From Paenibacillus dendritiformis (GTDB lineage Bacteria; Bacillota; Bacilli; Paenibacillales; Paenibacillaceae): a DNA stretch of 64,000 bases. Positions 43,442-52,625 of the stretch are shown piece by piece. Position numbers and translations under genes: made by a program. A model generated the notes under the pieces. It did not search any database. It saw only the letters and a program-made list of their open reading frames with translations, and had not been told where the DNA came from. The stretch spans positions 20,088 to 84,087 of the forward strand of contig NZ_LDIG01000234.1 in NCBI RefSeq assembly GCF_015845845.1, given 5' to 3'. Every line of letters begins with the position of its first letter. Position 1 is the first letter of the stretch.

Positions 43442-45796
43442 TTAGGTCGGCCGATTCTCCCCGGCCGGGACAGGCAGCCTGTCCGCTGGCACTCCTGCCG
43501 GCGCAGACGGGTCCACGGCCGGCAGCGTCACCATAACCTGCGTTCCCCGGTTCAATTCACTCGTAATATCGATGCAGCCCCGATGGTTGTGAATAATCCG
43601 CTGGCTCACCATCAGCCCCAGCCCGGTTCCCTTCTCCTTGTTGGTGAAGAACGGATCCCCCAAGCGGGACAAATCTTCCGCCGGGATGCCAATCCCATAA
43701 TCCTTGATGATGACGATGACGCTGGACGTCCCGCGAGCCTCCACGATCAATTCGATTTCGCCGCCGCCGGGCATCGCTTCCATCGCATTTTTAATAATAT
43801 TGATAAACACTTGCTTGAGCTGATTCTCCTCGCACTCCACCAGAGGCACATCCTCATCGAATCGCTTGACGAATTCAATGTTGTGCAGATTGGCCTGACT
43901 GTCCAATAGGGAGAGCACGCCGTTCATAATGAGGCGCACATCCTTCGGCTGGAACCGGACCGCCTGCGGCTTCGCCAGAATGAGAAATTCGCTCACGATC
44001 AGGTTGATCCGGTCCAGCTCGGACAGCATCAGCTCGACATGGCTCGCATTGACACGCTTGGTCTGCTGCTGCAATTGCAGGAACCCGCGGAGCGTCGTGA
44101 GCGGATTGCGGATTTCATGGGCCACGCCGGCAGCCAGTTGGCCGACGGTCGTCAGCTTCTCCGATCTCCGAAGCAACTCCTCCATCCGCTTGCGGTTGGT
44201 CATATCCCGCGTAATGCTCGCCCAGGCGATACGCTCCCCTTTCTCGTCATAGATCGGCGATGTGCTCACGCTGACGTCGAGCAACCGTCCATCCTTCGTC
44301 AGCCGCGTCGTCTCCCGGTTGCTGACGGATTGACCGTCGACCAGCGCCGCTTCCGACCTGCGCTCCTCCTCCATGGCCGATTCGGGCAATGTGGGCAGCG
44401 GCTGTCCGACCACTTCCTCCTCCGTCCAGCCGAACATATCGACGAAGGCCTGATTGACCCGCTTCACCCGGCCTTCCAGATCGGTCACATGGATCGCATC
44501 ATTGGACTGGTTGATGAACGATTCCAGATGCTCTTTCATCTCGCGATTCTCTTCATAGAGCGCGGTTAACCGGCCGGTAGAGAGCTGAAGGCTGCGGGCC
44601 ATCATATTTATGCGATGGGCGAGCAACCCAAGCTCATCCTTCCGTTCGATGTTCAACTGGGTGTCGAACTGGCCGGCGGATATCATATTGACCTTGTTCA
44701 AGATCGATTTGATCGGCTTGATGATCATGCCTGCGAACAGATAGCTGCATATCAGCACCGCTTCCAGCAGCAGGACTCCGATCGCGACATTCCGCATCAA
44801 TTGATCATGCAGCGCGGCATTGAGCGATTCGAAGTCCATGACTACGTTCAGCACATAAGGATCCTGGGTCTGCGTTCCCTGAATCGGAATAAAGCCTTTA
44901 ATAATTGGCCGCTGTTGATAGCTGCTCTCATAGAACAGCGGCTTGTCCTCGGCCAGCGCTTCCCTTACATAGCCGACGTCGCGGTTGTCGCGGATATTAT
45001 AGATCCCGAACAGCACCCGGCTATCCTGCTGCCGAATATATTGAACGCCGTCGCTCCGCAGCGTAATCTTCGGAATCTGTTCCATCGCCCGCGGATTCAA
45101 CGCGCTGATCTCCACCACATTTGCCTGGGCGCGAATCGTCTGATGGATGAGCAGATCCGGCTTGTTCAGCTCGGAGTACACATCCACATTTCCGTCGCGA
45201 ATATACGGATTAATAATATAATCCCGCTTGCCGTCGTAATAATAACCCCACTTGTCCATGAATTCCGGGTTGGACGTCGAGATATCGAACGGGCCGGACC
45301 AGAAATGATCCATGGTCTGGCCTTCCCGCACCGTGACTGGCTCCCCGTTCAGCATCTGCTCAAAGGCTTTGTACCAATAGCCCCATCCGCGGGTGGACAG
45401 ACCGATTTCCTTGAGGTCCGACGACTTTTCGACAACAATATCCTCCCCGTCGGGTGAACGGTGAAGCAAGGAGATATGGGCAACTCCCAATTCCTTGGAC
45501 AGCTTCTCGAGCTGTTCATTCGTCACCTCTTCCACCTTGGGAGGAAGCTTGTCCGCCGCATAGATGGAAGCAATATATAATTTCTCAGCCAACTGGATCT
45601 CAAATGCTTGGGAGGTCTGCAGAGATTGCTTGTAGGAGATATTAATCTGCTGCGCAATCACATCCATGCGCTGCTGCATTTCCTCGATGAGTTTATCCTT
45701 GGTGATATTATAGGTGAGGGTCATATGAAGTAAGAGCACGACGAGCACAATGCAAGATATCGAGATGGATAACTTGGCTTTAATCGAAAGTTTCAT
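43442..45796 (-). CDS. Membrane PAS-HisKA sensor kinase, orphan, sporulation-kinase-like
   Basis: A 784-residue kinase. Two membrane helices (about 8-28 and 338-360) flank a large extracellular sensor; a HAMP domain (about 360-412), a PAS domain (about 425-545: INQSNDAIHVTDLEGRVKRV) and HisKA follow, with phospho-His near 560 in GVAHEIRNPLTTLRGFLQLQ. The HATPase has NAMEAMPGG, DYGIGIP and GTGLGLMVSQRI. The H-box wording with TTLRGFLQL is that of the B. subtilis KinA-KinE phosphorelay kinases. No response regulator is adjacent, as expected for a kinase feeding Spo0F. ATG 45796 follows GAGGTG. The upstream region contains a DnaA-box cluster. Confidence 0.92.
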   Translation of the reverse strand: MKLSIKAKLSISISCIVLVVLLLHMTLTYNITKDKLIEEMQQRMDVIAQQINISYKQSLQTSQAFEIQLAEKLYIASIYAADKLPPKVEEVTNEQLEKLSKELGVAHISLLHRSPDGEDIVVEKSSDLKEIGLSTRGWGYWYKAFEQMLNGEPVTVREGQTMDHFWSGPFDISTSNPEFMDKWGYYYDGKRDYIINPYIRDGNVDVYSELNKPDLLIHQTIRAQANVVEISALNPRAMEQIPKITLRSDGVQYIRQQDSRVLFGIYNIRDNRDVGYVREALAEDKPLFYESSYQQRPIIKGFIPIQGTQTQDPYVLNVVMDFESLNAALHDQLMRNVAIGVLLLEAVLICSYLFAGMIIKPIKSILNKVNMISAGQFDTQLNIERKDELGLLAHRINMMARSLQLSTGRLTALYEENREMKEHLESFINQSNDAIHVTDLEGRVKRVNQAFVDMFGWTEEEVVGQPLPTLPESAMEEERRSEAALVDGQSVSNRETTRLTKDGRLLDVSVSTSPIYDEKGERIAWASITRDMTNRKRMEELLRRSEKLTTVGQLAAGVAHEIRNPLTTLRGFLQLQQQTKRVNASHVELMLSELDRINLIVSEFLILAKPQAVRFQPKDVRLIMNGVLSLLDSQANLHNIEFVKRFDEDVPLVECEENQLKQVFINIIKNAMEAMPGGGEIELIVEARGTSSVIVIIKDYGIGIPAEDLSRLGDPFFTNKEKGTGLGLMVSQRIIHNHRGCIDITSELNRGTQVMVTLPAVDPSAPAGVPADRLPVPAGENRPT

Positions 45797-45827
45797 GCTT
45801 CACCTCTATCAGGTGTCCGTCGCAAGC

Positions 45828-46065
45828 TGTGGATAACTAGGACGACTTTTCCTGACAAATGTAGTATTCCACTGGATCTTTACAATCGAATCATATCTTA
45901 ATTTATAGCATTTTGTCCATGTTTTTTGGAGATAACGCGAATAAAGAGTATAATTGTAAGCATCGGTTGACAGGTGCAGAGACAAAGCGAGCATAGTTAT
46001 ACACAAACTGTGAACATCTTTGGATAATATGTGGATAATTATGTGCGTAAATTATTTTATCCACA
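45828..46065. promoter_or_regulatory. Cluster of four DnaA boxes
   Basis: TGTGGATAA at 45828-45836, TTATACACA at 45997-46005, TGTGGATAA at 46030-46038 and TTATCCACA at 46057-46065. Three equal the perfect DnaA 9-mer in either orientation and one fits TTATNCACA. A near match (TTTGGATAA, 46018-46026) joins the right-hand group. They fill the AT-rich divergent gap between the kinase gene and tadA. No dnaA or dnaN is present, so this is not oriC. Confidence 0.75.
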
Positions 46066-46113
46066 GACTTGTGCACAGTGTGTTAACAATCCGAATGTTT
46101 GTTCGAGGAATAA

Positions 46114-46599
<486 letters not shown>

Positions 46600-46789
46600 C
46601 GTCCTTATGGCTTTGTCCTTGCAAGCCTAACGGCCCGCCAGCCCTGTCCAGCAGCCATCCCTCCTTCATCGCTACGATGCAAGGGCATGGTCTGGCAGCC
46701 CTGACCGCTATGTAAGTAAGCACTTGCGTTCATAACATTCCGCCGATACAATACAGGTAAGTCGACTAAAAATGGAGGAGGGAACATCC

Positions 46790-47872
46790 TTGAAACTGCT
46801 GACCTTTAAAATCATCCATAGGAAGGAAGTCCGGTTCGGAACGGTGATAGGAAATTATGCCGTGCCCTTCGATGCGCTGCAACGCTTGAACGGAACAGAA
46901 TGGTCCTTTCTATCTGCGATGGACAGCTATCTCCGAAGCTTGCCGGCCAGTGAGCAGGCTGCTCGGGAACTATATCAATCGGGAAGCGAGCACTTCTCCC
47001 GTATCGACCGGGAATCGGTTCACCGCCTCGAGCTGATTCGGATTCTCCCTCCCGTGGCAAAGCCCGCTTCCTTGCTTGATTTCGGTCTTAGCCCCCGTCA
47101 TCTGCTGAATTCCGGGAAGACGTTGCTGAACCGTGAGTTCCGCTGGCCACTGAAGCCACTGCTGCGGCTGCTGTTGGCTCGGACTTATCGGCGGGAACAG
47201 AATCAGTCTGCCTTCCGCTACTACAAAGGGAATCACCAGGAGATCAGCGGCCATGGCGATACGCTCTCATGGCCCCCGTATACATCTTTTCTCGACATCG
47301 AGCCGGAACTGGGTATCGTCATCGGGCATACTAGGATCGATTCTACCCGGTCCAAGCCCCTTATCGCGGGCTATCTTATCTTCAATGACGTGTCGGCGCG
47401 GGATGTGCAATACGACGATTTTCGCAGCCTGTGCGGCCCCGGCACCAGCAAAGATTTCCACCAAAGCAATGGACTCGGCCCTTTCCTTGTCACCCCCGAT
47501 GAAGTGGGCGATCCGCTATCTTTAGCCGTTACAGTGCGGATAAGCAACCGATGGATATGGGAGGGCAGCACCTCGGAATATTCAGCTCACCCGCAGGAGG
47601 TCGTCGATTATATTGGTTCGATCTTCACGCCGCCCCCTGGCACGATTGTCGGTATGGGCACCATTCCCGGTTGCTGCGGCCTGGATCGCGATCAATGGAT
47701 ACGTCCGGGTGACCGAGTATCGATTACATTCGACAAGCTTGGAACGTTGACCCAGCATGTTCCTTCGGAGCTAAGCAGTCTGCTCCCGTCCAGATGGGGT
47801 AGACGCGAAGAGCTGATTCCATTTTATCGGCAATATGATTCGCCAGCCGACACCGGGAGGAATGAAATATGA
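46790..47872 (+). CDS. Fumarylacetoacetate hydrolase family protein
   Basis: A 360-residue protein of the FAH superfamily (hydrolases and decarboxylases of acyl-pyruvates). The C-terminal FAH domain has metal-binding FLDIEPELGIVIG, the lid GYLIFNDVSARDVQYDD, SKDFHQSNGLGPFLVTPDEV and GTIVGMGTIPGCCGLDRDQW near the end. TTG 46790 follows GGAGGAGGG at ideal spacing. It is the first gene of a three-gene unit, overlapping the lactonase-like gene by ATGA. The substrate is unknown; linkage to a metallo-beta-lactamase-fold hydrolase suggests sequential ring or ester cleavage and C-C hydrolysis. Confidence 0.88.
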   Translation: MKLLTFKIIHRKEVRFGTVIGNYAVPFDALQRLNGTEWSFLSAMDSYLRSLPASEQAARELYQSGSEHFSRIDRESVHRLELIRILPPVAKPASLLDFGLSPRHLLNSGKTLLNREFRWPLKPLLRLLLARTYRREQNQSAFRYYKGNHQEISGHGDTLSWPPYTSFLDIEPELGIVIGHTRIDSTRSKPLIAGYLIFNDVSARDVQYDDFRSLCGPGTSKDFHQSNGLGPFLVTPDEVGDPLSLAVTVRISNRWIWEGSTSEYSAHPQEVVDYIGSIFTPPPGTIVGMGTIPGCCGLDRDQWIRPGDRVSITFDKLGTLTQHVPSELSSLLPSRWGRREELIPFYRQYDSPADTGRNEI

Positions 47873-48744
47873 GCATCAAGCTTCCTGACATAGCCAGCGA
47901 TACGCCGTCCTGCCGGCTCACTGTGCTGAATGCCGGCTTTTGCCTGGCAAGGCGATCGCATCTGCTGCAAGGAGAGCCGCGGCATCCGGTCCGGATTCCC
48001 GCACTCTTCTTTTTGATTCAGCATCCTTCACGCGGCAATATTTTGTTCGACACCGGCTATTCTACCCGATTCCATGCTATTACTTCTCGATTCCCTTATT
48101 CCCTGATGAAGAACGTTACTCCGGTCCATATCAAGGAGCAAGACAACGCTGTCTCCCAGTTAAGGAATATCGGATTAGCGCCAGAAGATATCGACATCGT
48201 GTTATTGTCTCATCTGCACGCCGATCACGCCGGTGGCGTTCACGACTTTGCGCATGCTTCCATCTATATTGACCGGCGGGAGTGGGAGTTCGGCCAGCGC
48301 TCCATGTGGAGGCTGCTTCGGAAAGGCTATCTCAAGCCATTGTATAATCGGATTAATCCGTCTACAATAAATCTATTAGATTTCGGAGCAGGCTGCGGTT
48401 CCTATGGACCGTTCGAACATGCCATTGACTTGCTGTCCGATAGCTCGCTTATTCTCGTCCCGCTGCGTGGTCATACTATCGGGCAATACGGCCTCTTATT
48501 GAATCGGCCCGATGGGCGAAGATATTTTCTGATGGCCGATTCCGTCTATGTGAGGGCGAATTACCGAACGCTTGCGGCAGGAAGCTGGGCGAGCCGACTC
48601 GCCCATTATAATGCCCGTCTATACGAGAGTCTATTTCCGATACTACGGCAGCTCGAAGAGAGCAATCCGGAGATGGTATGCATTCCATCCCATGATTCGG
48701 AGGCTTATGAGCAATATGTTGTCAACGGCCCGCAGCCTTTTTAA
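47869..48744 (+). CDS. Metallo-beta-lactamase fold hydrolase (AHL-lactonase-like)
   Basis: A 291-residue dizinc hydrolase. The metal motif is SHLHADHAGG (HxHxDH), with later ligands in LRGHTIGQYG and MADSVY, and a C-terminal His in IPSHDSEAYEQY. The layout of ILFDTGYS before the motif matches the AiiA-type N-acyl-homoserine lactonase family, which also includes other lactonases and esterases. Start codon overlaps the FAH gene. Function as a quorum-quenching enzyme cannot be claimed; the operon context suggests a catabolic lactone or ester substrate. Confidence 0.88.
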   Translation: MSIKLPDIASDTPSCRLTVLNAGFCLARRSHLLQGEPRHPVRIPALFFLIQHPSRGNILFDTGYSTRFHAITSRFPYSLMKNVTPVHIKEQDNAVSQLRNIGLAPEDIDIVLLSHLHADHAGGVHDFAHASIYIDRREWEFGQRSMWRLLRKGYLKPLYNRINPSTINLLDFGAGCGSYGPFEHAIDLLSDSSLILVPLRGHTIGQYGLLLNRPDGRRYFLMADSVYVRANYRTLAAGSWASRLAHYNARLYESLFPILRQLEESNPEMVCIPSHDSEAYEQYVVNGPQPF

Positions 48745-48749
48745 CACCA

Positions 48750-49352
48750 TTGCGCGAGGTGGTATTCCTGGAAACCCGTACGAAAGATACGAAAGAGCGT
48801 ATCATAGAGGCCGCCATGACATTGTTGAAGGAGAAAGGCTATCGTGGGGCGTCAACGAAGGCGATCGCCAGTGTGGCCGGCGTGAACGAGATTACGCTTT
48901 TCCGCCATTTCGGGAACAAGCGGAACATCTTCACTGCCGTTATGGAGAAGTTTTCCTACCTGCCCTCATTTGAAAAAATGTTTAAAGAAGATGTGATGTG
49001 GGATTTGCAAGCGGACTTGCGTATGTTCGCCTTGAACTATCTCGACTACTTCCGTAACAATGGAGACATCATCACGATCGCGTATAAGGAACTCGGCATG
49101 TTCCCGGAGTTGGATCGGCAAGTGGCTCTCACCCCGGTCAAGCTAACAGGCTTGCTCGTCGACTACTTCGAGACGATGAAGCAGAAAGGCCGCATCCGGG
49201 ATTGCCCCAGTGAAGCCTATGCAATGATGCTCGTATCGATGAATTTCGGCTTCTTGTATCATCGACTCGTGCACGGAGACATATCGGGAGTCTCCGAGGA
49301 AGACTTCATCGAAGACACCATCGCTATCATCGCGGATGGCCTGGTACCTTAA
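48750..49352 (+). CDS. TetR family regulator
   Basis: A regulator of about 195-200 residues with helix-turn-helix MTLLKEKGYRGASTKAIASV and AGVNEITLFRHFGNKRNIFT, then an all-helical ligand domain. The start is unclear: TTG 48750 opens the frame but has no ribosome site, whereas GAGGTGG at 48756-48762 would suit an unusual CTG at 48768. Only 5 bp separate it from the lactonase-like gene, so it is probably the operon's own regulator. Confidence 0.85.
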   Translation: MREVVFLETRTKDTKERIIEAAMTLLKEKGYRGASTKAIASVAGVNEITLFRHFGNKRNIFTAVMEKFSYLPSFEKMFKEDVMWDLQADLRMFALNYLDYFRNNGDIITIAYKELGMFPELDRQVALTPVKLTGLLVDYFETMKQKGRIRDCPSEAYAMMLVSMNFGFLYHRLVHGDISGVSEEDFIEDTIAIIADGLVP

Positions 49353-49382
49353 CGGGCCAAGGAGCCAGGCCTTCTCCTTCAA

Positions 49383-50003
49383 CTACAAATCCTTCTTCGC
49401 GAACCCGAACGCCGAAATCGCATAAGACACGCCATACAGAAGAAGCGATATCCCCACGCTCAGCGCGGAAAGTACGCCAAATGACATCATCCTGTCTCCC
49501 ATGCTCAGATCTTTCGCCAGGTGGCTCAGAATTCCGGAAGATCCGAACAGGACAATCATCATGAGAACGGTGGCTACCATGCTCGCCTTATCCCCGAGCA
49601 ACAGATAGACCGGTATATTGACGCTCAGGAGCACGATAATCAACGCGAGCGTCCACGCGATACCGGCTGGTTGAAGATTATATGAACCGCCCACAAGCTT
49701 TAATCCTACGGTCAATACAAGTCCAATCACGAGTCCCGCCCCGGCATACAATAGGCCGCTAACATATTTGGCTTTCACTATCTCGGTTCGTTTGACCGGC
49801 AAGCTGTAAATAAAGCGGAAACCTTCATTCCTTTTGTCAACTGACAGATTGTTAATAAAAGTGATGGCGGTTCCCATCATGCCGGCAAACACCAGATTGT
49901 GAACTATCGAATACGTAAAAAGGGAGAAAATGGCGACAAAGATAAGCAAAAAAGCCAGGGATCGCACTGTAATGATCATTTCCTTCCTAATAAGCAGCAT
50001 CAT
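49383..50003 (-). CDS. ABC-2 type permease of a YtrA-regulated transporter
   Basis: A 206-residue protein with about six membrane helices (TVRSLAFLLIFVAIFSLFTY, GMMGTAITFINNLSVDKRNE, and later VLMMIVLFGSSGILSHLAKD). ABC-2 permeases of this size usually act in lipid or antibiotic export or in membrane protein modulation. ATG 50003 follows TGGGGGGA and overlaps the ATPase stop; the frame extends to 50117 without family-like sequence. Last gene of a three-gene unit. Confidence 0.85.
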   Translation of the reverse strand: MMLLIRKEMIITVRSLAFLLIFVAIFSLFTYSIVHNLVFAGMMGTAITFINNLSVDKRNEGFRFIYSLPVKRTEIVKAKYVSGLLYAGAGLVIGLVLTVGLKLVGGSYNLQPAGIAWTLALIIVLLSVNIPVYLLLGDKASMVATVLMMIVLFGSSGILSHLAKDLSMGDRMMSFGVLSALSVGISLLLYGVSYAISAFGFAKKDL

Positions 50004-50872
50004 GAGAAAATCCCCCCAGACTGAGTGCGTGTCGAATAAAACATAATATCCTCCAGCGAAGGCCGTTCGAAGGCCGCTTCCTCGCCGAACGCTTCCATCG
50101 CCTCCGCCCGCTCCCACACAAGGCCCTCGAAGCCGAGCTCGGTCTCCCGAATGCCAATGAACATCCGGCGGACATCATCGTCCAACAACCGCGAATCGCC
50201 CTTGACGATCGCGTATGTCTCGAACAACTGGTCCTTCTCCCGATGGAACAGTACCTGACCTTCATGAAGAAAAAGCACATAATCTGCCGCCCGATCCAGA
50301 TCTGTCGTCACATGGGTAGAGTACAGAATCGTTCGGTCCCCCTGCTCCATCCACTCCAGCAATAGCTCGAGCAGTTCCCTTCGGAATACCGGATCAAGAC
50401 CGGCCGTCGGCTCATCCATCAGCAGAAGCCGCGGATGATGGGACAAAGCCATCACGATAGAAAATTTCATCTTCATCCCTTTGGAGGCTTGACCTATCTT
50501 TTGCTTCCCGGACAGGCCGAAACGCTCCATCAGCCGGTTATACAGCGGCTCATCCCAATTGGGATAGAACGGTGCCATGATGCGCTTCATCTCTTCCATG
50601 CGGAGCTGTTGATAGAAATGGCTCTCATCCGAGATAAAGCCGACCTGTCGCTTGATGTCCCGCTCCTGATCCGGCATCGCCATCCCAAGCAGCTTCACTG
50701 TGCCTTGCTGGGGCTTGACGATATGAAGGAGCATGCGAAGCAGCGTCGACTTGCCGGCTCCATTGGGCCCGATAAGCCCGGTTATATACCCCTGCTCCAC
50801 CGTGAAGCTGATATCGTCCATGCGTCGGGTCGGATACTGCTTCTTTATCCCTTGCACTTCAATTGCCTTCAT
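50000..50872 (-). CDS. ABC transporter ATP-binding protein
   Basis: A 290-residue ABC ATPase. Walker A LIGPNGAGKSTL, Q-loop VGFISDESHF, signature IGQASKGMKMKFS (variant of LSGGQ), Walker B LLLMDEPTAGLDP and H-loop STHVTTDLDR. The SKGMK-type signature is shared with YtrB/EcsA-like exporters. It is coupled to the GntR gene upstream (4-base overlap) and to the permease downstream (4-base overlap). Confidence 0.92.
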   Translation of the reverse strand: MKAIEVQGIKKQYPTRRMDDISFTVEQGYITGLIGPNGAGKSTLLRMLLHIVKPQQGTVKLLGMAMPDQERDIKRQVGFISDESHFYQQLRMEEMKRIMAPFYPNWDEPLYNRLMERFGLSGKQKIGQASKGMKMKFSIVMALSHHPRLLLMDEPTAGLDPVFRRELLELLLEWMEQGDRTILYSTHVTTDLDRAADYVLFLHEGQVLFHREKDQLFETYAIVKGDSRLLDDDVRRMFIGIRETELGFEGLVWERAEAMEAFGEEAAFERPSLEDIMFYSTRTQSGGIFS

Positions 50873-51252
50873 TCCTCTTCCTCCTCATACAGCAAGCGGA
50901 TATGTTCCATCAGGTCGGCCCAGGATACGTTCAGCGCCTTGGCCTCCTTCACGGCCTCCTCCAGCCTCAATTCCATCTGATGAAGCCGCTGCTCCCGCAC
51001 CAGCTCCGGATTCTCACCGGATACGAACGATCCCCGCCCTACCATGCTGTCGATGAACCCTTCCCGCTCCAGCTCCTCGTATGCGCGCTTCGTCGTGATG
51101 GCGCTAATCTGCAAATCCTTCGCCAATCGACGTATCGAGGGCAGCGGGGTTCCCGGCGGCAAGTCTCCATTGAATATCCCCGTTCGGATCTGCCTCGCAA
51201 TCTGTGCATAAATCGGCTCGTCCGTCGATGATACGATGCGAATATGAATCAT
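50869..51252 (-). CDS. GntR family regulator, YtrA subfamily
   Basis: A 127-residue regulator: winged helix (EPIYAQIARQIRTGIFNGDL, PPGTPLPSIRRLAKDLQISA, YEELEREGFIDSMVGRGSFV) and the short dimerisation helices of the YtrA group, ending in a Glu-rich tail. ATG 51252 follows AAGGTGAGTGG; a GTG at 51267 is less likely. YtrA repressors control adjacent ABC genes, often induced by cell wall antibiotics. A symmetric operator overlaps its promoter. Confidence 0.93.
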   Translation of the reverse strand: MIHIRIVSSTDEPIYAQIARQIRTGIFNGDLPPGTPLPSIRRLAKDLQISAITTKRAYEELEREGFIDSMVGRGSFVSGENPELVREQRLHQMELRLEEAVKEAKALNVSWADLMEHIRLLYEEEEE

Positions 51253-51276
51253 TGGGTATCCACTCACCTTACATAT

Positions 51277-51317
51277 TGTATATAGACATTATATACATTA
51301 GTCGAAAAGAAAGTCAA
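51277..51317 (-). promoter_or_regulatory. Promoter with overlapping YtrA-type operator
   Basis: On minus, TTGACT (51312-51317), 18 bp, TATAAT (51288-51293). TGTATATA-GACAT-TATATACA (51277-51297) is a perfect 8-bp inverted repeat lying across the -10 element, the expected place for autorepression by the YtrA-like protein. Confidence 0.8.
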
Positions 51318-51372
51318 CGGCAACTGGTGGTTAATCGCCAGGGCCGACAAGTCCATCTGCCGGACTCCATAA

Positions 51373-51404
51373 GAAAAACCGGCTCTCGTACATGAGAGCC
51401 GGTT
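51373..51404 (-). terminator. Terminator of the lipoprotein gene
   Basis: On minus, AACCGGCTCTC and GAGAGCCGGTT pair, followed by TTTCTTATGG. It lies 17 bp after the stop codon at 51422. Confidence 0.88.
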
Positions 51405-51421
51405 CTCTACTCGCTGTGTTA

Positions 51422-52477
51422 TTAGTATCCAGCAAACATTTCCTCTAATTGGTCCATCGTGATGGCATCCGCTGGCTTGCCGATTTTGAATTCAACCGGC
51501 TTGTTGATGTTCGTATATTGGTTCGTCAACTTGGCGGCGATTTTCACTTTGTCGCCATCCTCCGTGAATTCCAGATTCACTACGGCACGTTGGTACGTTG
51601 GATATTGATCCTTATTGATGGCGGTCAACAAGCTCAGTTCGTTAATCTTCATCGTTTCTTTGATCTCCGCAATGCCCTTCTTCAACTCGTTATCATCCGT
51701 AGCGATTTCCTTCTTGGCTTCTTCGATATCCGCCTTCTCCAGCTCGAACAGCTTGAGATACTCATCCTTGTTCAGTGCGTCGAGCGCGGCAGGAAGCGCC
51801 TCCTTCACCAAGGTCGTCGCGAATTGATCGAAGTTGTCATTGTTCACGTTGAACTTCACGACTTGATTCACATCGAGACCTTCCGGCAGAGCAGCTTCCT
51901 TCTTGTCGACGTTCACGAAGAACGCTTTCTCGTCGAACTTGCCAAGCACGGCCTTCACCAGATCGTTGGACGCATTTTGCATCGTCTTCATGTCTGCTGC
52001 CGTAGGCAATGGTTCGCCGGATTCTTCCGCCAACTGCTTCAGGTCGAACTCAATGAACTTGCCAACGATTTCGGTTGGCATCGGAAGCATCGGAATGTTT
52101 GGCACTTTAATCCACATTTTGTCTTCCGTCATCACCAGTGGAAGCGTGAATGTCATGGCCATATCGCCCTGGAGCTTCACTTCCAGGTTCGCTTCAAGCT
52201 GCAGCGGCTCCTGCTGTACGGCGCCGGAGATTTTCAGCTCCGCGTTCTTCAGCATGCTCATGACCATCTGCGCGTTCGGATCGGTCGCGCTCGCTGCATT
52301 AATTTGCAAATCATCCATAATGATGGATGTTTCGAATCCATATGATTTCAATTCAAGCGCCTTTTCAAATGCGCCTTCGACCGCCGCTCTTGGAGCAGCC
52401 GTTTTGGCCCCGCACCCCGCGATGATGAGAGCGAAGACGAAGAAGATCGCCAACGCGCCCTTGTACCATCTTTTCAT
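51422..52477 (-). CDS. Lipoprotein with LolA/LppX-like pattern, unknown function
   Basis: A 351-residue lipoprotein. Signal KRWYKGALAIFFVFALIIAG ends in the lipobox Cys22. The mature part alternates helix and beta strands (ALELKSYGFETSIIMDDLQI, ISGAVQQEPLQLEANLEVKL, TLPLVMTEDKMWIKVPNIPM), the pattern of DUF6612 / LppX-LolA type lipid-shuttling folds in Firmicutes lipoproteins, and has a charged helix near 240-275. Monocistronic. The role in wall or lipid homeostasis is a guess. Confidence 0.82.
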   Translation of the reverse strand: MKRWYKGALAIFFVFALIIAGCGAKTAAPRAAVEGAFEKALELKSYGFETSIIMDDLQINAASATDPNAQMVMSMLKNAELKISGAVQQEPLQLEANLEVKLQGDMAMTFTLPLVMTEDKMWIKVPNIPMLPMPTEIVGKFIEFDLKQLAEESGEPLPTAADMKTMQNASNDLVKAVLGKFDEKAFFVNVDKKEAALPEGLDVNQVVKFNVNNDNFDQFATTLVKEALPAALDALNKDEYLKLFELEKADIEEAKKEIATDDNELKKGIAEIKETMKINELSLLTAINKDQYPTYQRAVVNLEFTEDGDKVKIAAKLTNQYTNINKPVEFKIGKPADAITMDQLEEMFAGY

Positions 52478-52625
52478 GTTTACGTTCAGCTCCCTATCCC
52501 AATAATCATGTCTGGATAACCCAATCCATATTAACCTATACGAATGATTTTGAAAAGAGTTCCAAAGATTTAAAAATCGTGACTTGCAGCACAGACATGC
52601 GAAAAATGTCCTATTCCCCTGCTTC

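Noticed and set aside
45828..46065. Origin of replication
   Set aside because: DnaA boxes are present but dnaA, dnaN, rpmH and an obvious DnaA-trio unwinding region are not in the window.
46600..46789. SRP RNA gene after tadA, as found in some relatives
   Set aside because: The sequence lacks the conserved GGTGCTGT-type start and the GNAR tetraloop helix of bacterial SRP RNA.
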